A stretch of 64,000 nt of DNA from Lachancea thermotolerans CBS 6340 (taxonomy: Eukaryota > Ascomycota > Saccharomycetes > Saccharomycetales > Saccharomycetaceae): the NCBI RefSeq assembly GCF_000142805.1, contig NC_013084.1, positions 806,001 through 870,000 on the forward strand, in the 5' to 3' direction. Below are positions 63,935-64,000 of the stretch, one piece after another (positions within the stretch are counted from its first letter, which is position 1; the number at the start of each line of letters is the position of its first letter). The notes under the pieces are model-generated. The model saw nothing but the letters and a program-made list of their open reading frames with translations. It had not been told where the DNA came from and made no database searches. The position numbers and the translations under genes were made by a program.

Positions 63935-64000
63935 TAATTATTGAAGTAATCAGAGATTAATGTCGATCCATACCAGTGAATACGCCATGAAAATGCGCAT

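Overview
This window is nuclear DNA of a budding yeast (Saccharomycetaceae). Genes are dense, almost all intronless and standard-code, and separated by short intergenic spacers. Gene content and order point to a lineage that did not undergo the Saccharomyces whole-genome duplication (a Lachancea/Kluyveromyces/Eremothecium/Torulaspora-type genome; a Lachancea is my best guess, not proven). From about 13.5 kb onward the genes alternate between those found on two S. cerevisiae tracts: chromosome X (ARG3, TRL1, EXO70, ALY2, TAX4, IML2, ARP4, SCP160, PRY1/PRY3, NET1, SMC3, JEM1 = YJL088 to YJL073) and chromosome XI (YKR010 to YKR021: TOF2, YKR011C, PRY2, YPT52, YKR015C, MIC60, HEL1, IRS4, VPS51, ALY1). 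That interleaving is the signature of an unduplicated ancestral segment.

Layout. 0.8-12.5 kb: a chromosome XII-type block (CDC25, IMH1, an inserted TMT1/CRG1-type methyltransferase, a chitin deacetylase, a small ORF in the YLR307C-A position, UBC12 with a one-codon first exon). 13.5-35.3 kb: ARG3, TRL1, EXO70, ALY-type arrestin, VPS51, TAX4/IRS4, IML2, HEL1, ARP4, MIC60, an armadillo-like protein of unknown function in the YKR015C position, and YPT52. 35.5-41.5 kb: SCP160 and two PRY genes. 41.5-48.2 kb: a patch with lineage-specific content (FLR1 multidrug transporter, tRNA-Ala, a YKR011C-position gene, the PHR1 photolyase). 49.4-57.0 kb: NET1 and SMC3. 57.2-64 kb: tRNA-Leu (with intron), ZSP1, JEM1, APE3, tRNA-Glu.

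The genes are independent housekeeping units, not an operon-like system. Themes are membrane traffic (Imh1, Vps51, Exo70, Ypt52, the arrestin, Tax4/Irs4), chromosome biology (Net1, Smc3, Arp4), wall and secreted proteins (chitin deacetylase, Pry), and nutrient or stress responses (Arg3, Flr1, Phr1, Cdc25). Several promoters carry recognisable sites: Gcn4 sites at ARG3, a Yap1 site at FLR1, an MCB at SMC3 and a possible UPR element at JEM1. The most unusual non-coding signal is a cluster of ten CACGTG E-boxes between PRY and FLR1; six of them recur every 19-21 bp. No transposon, LTR, centromere or CRISPR-like structure was recognised. Many gene starts were moved inward to the first credible ATG because the longest open frames begin with non-ATG codons.
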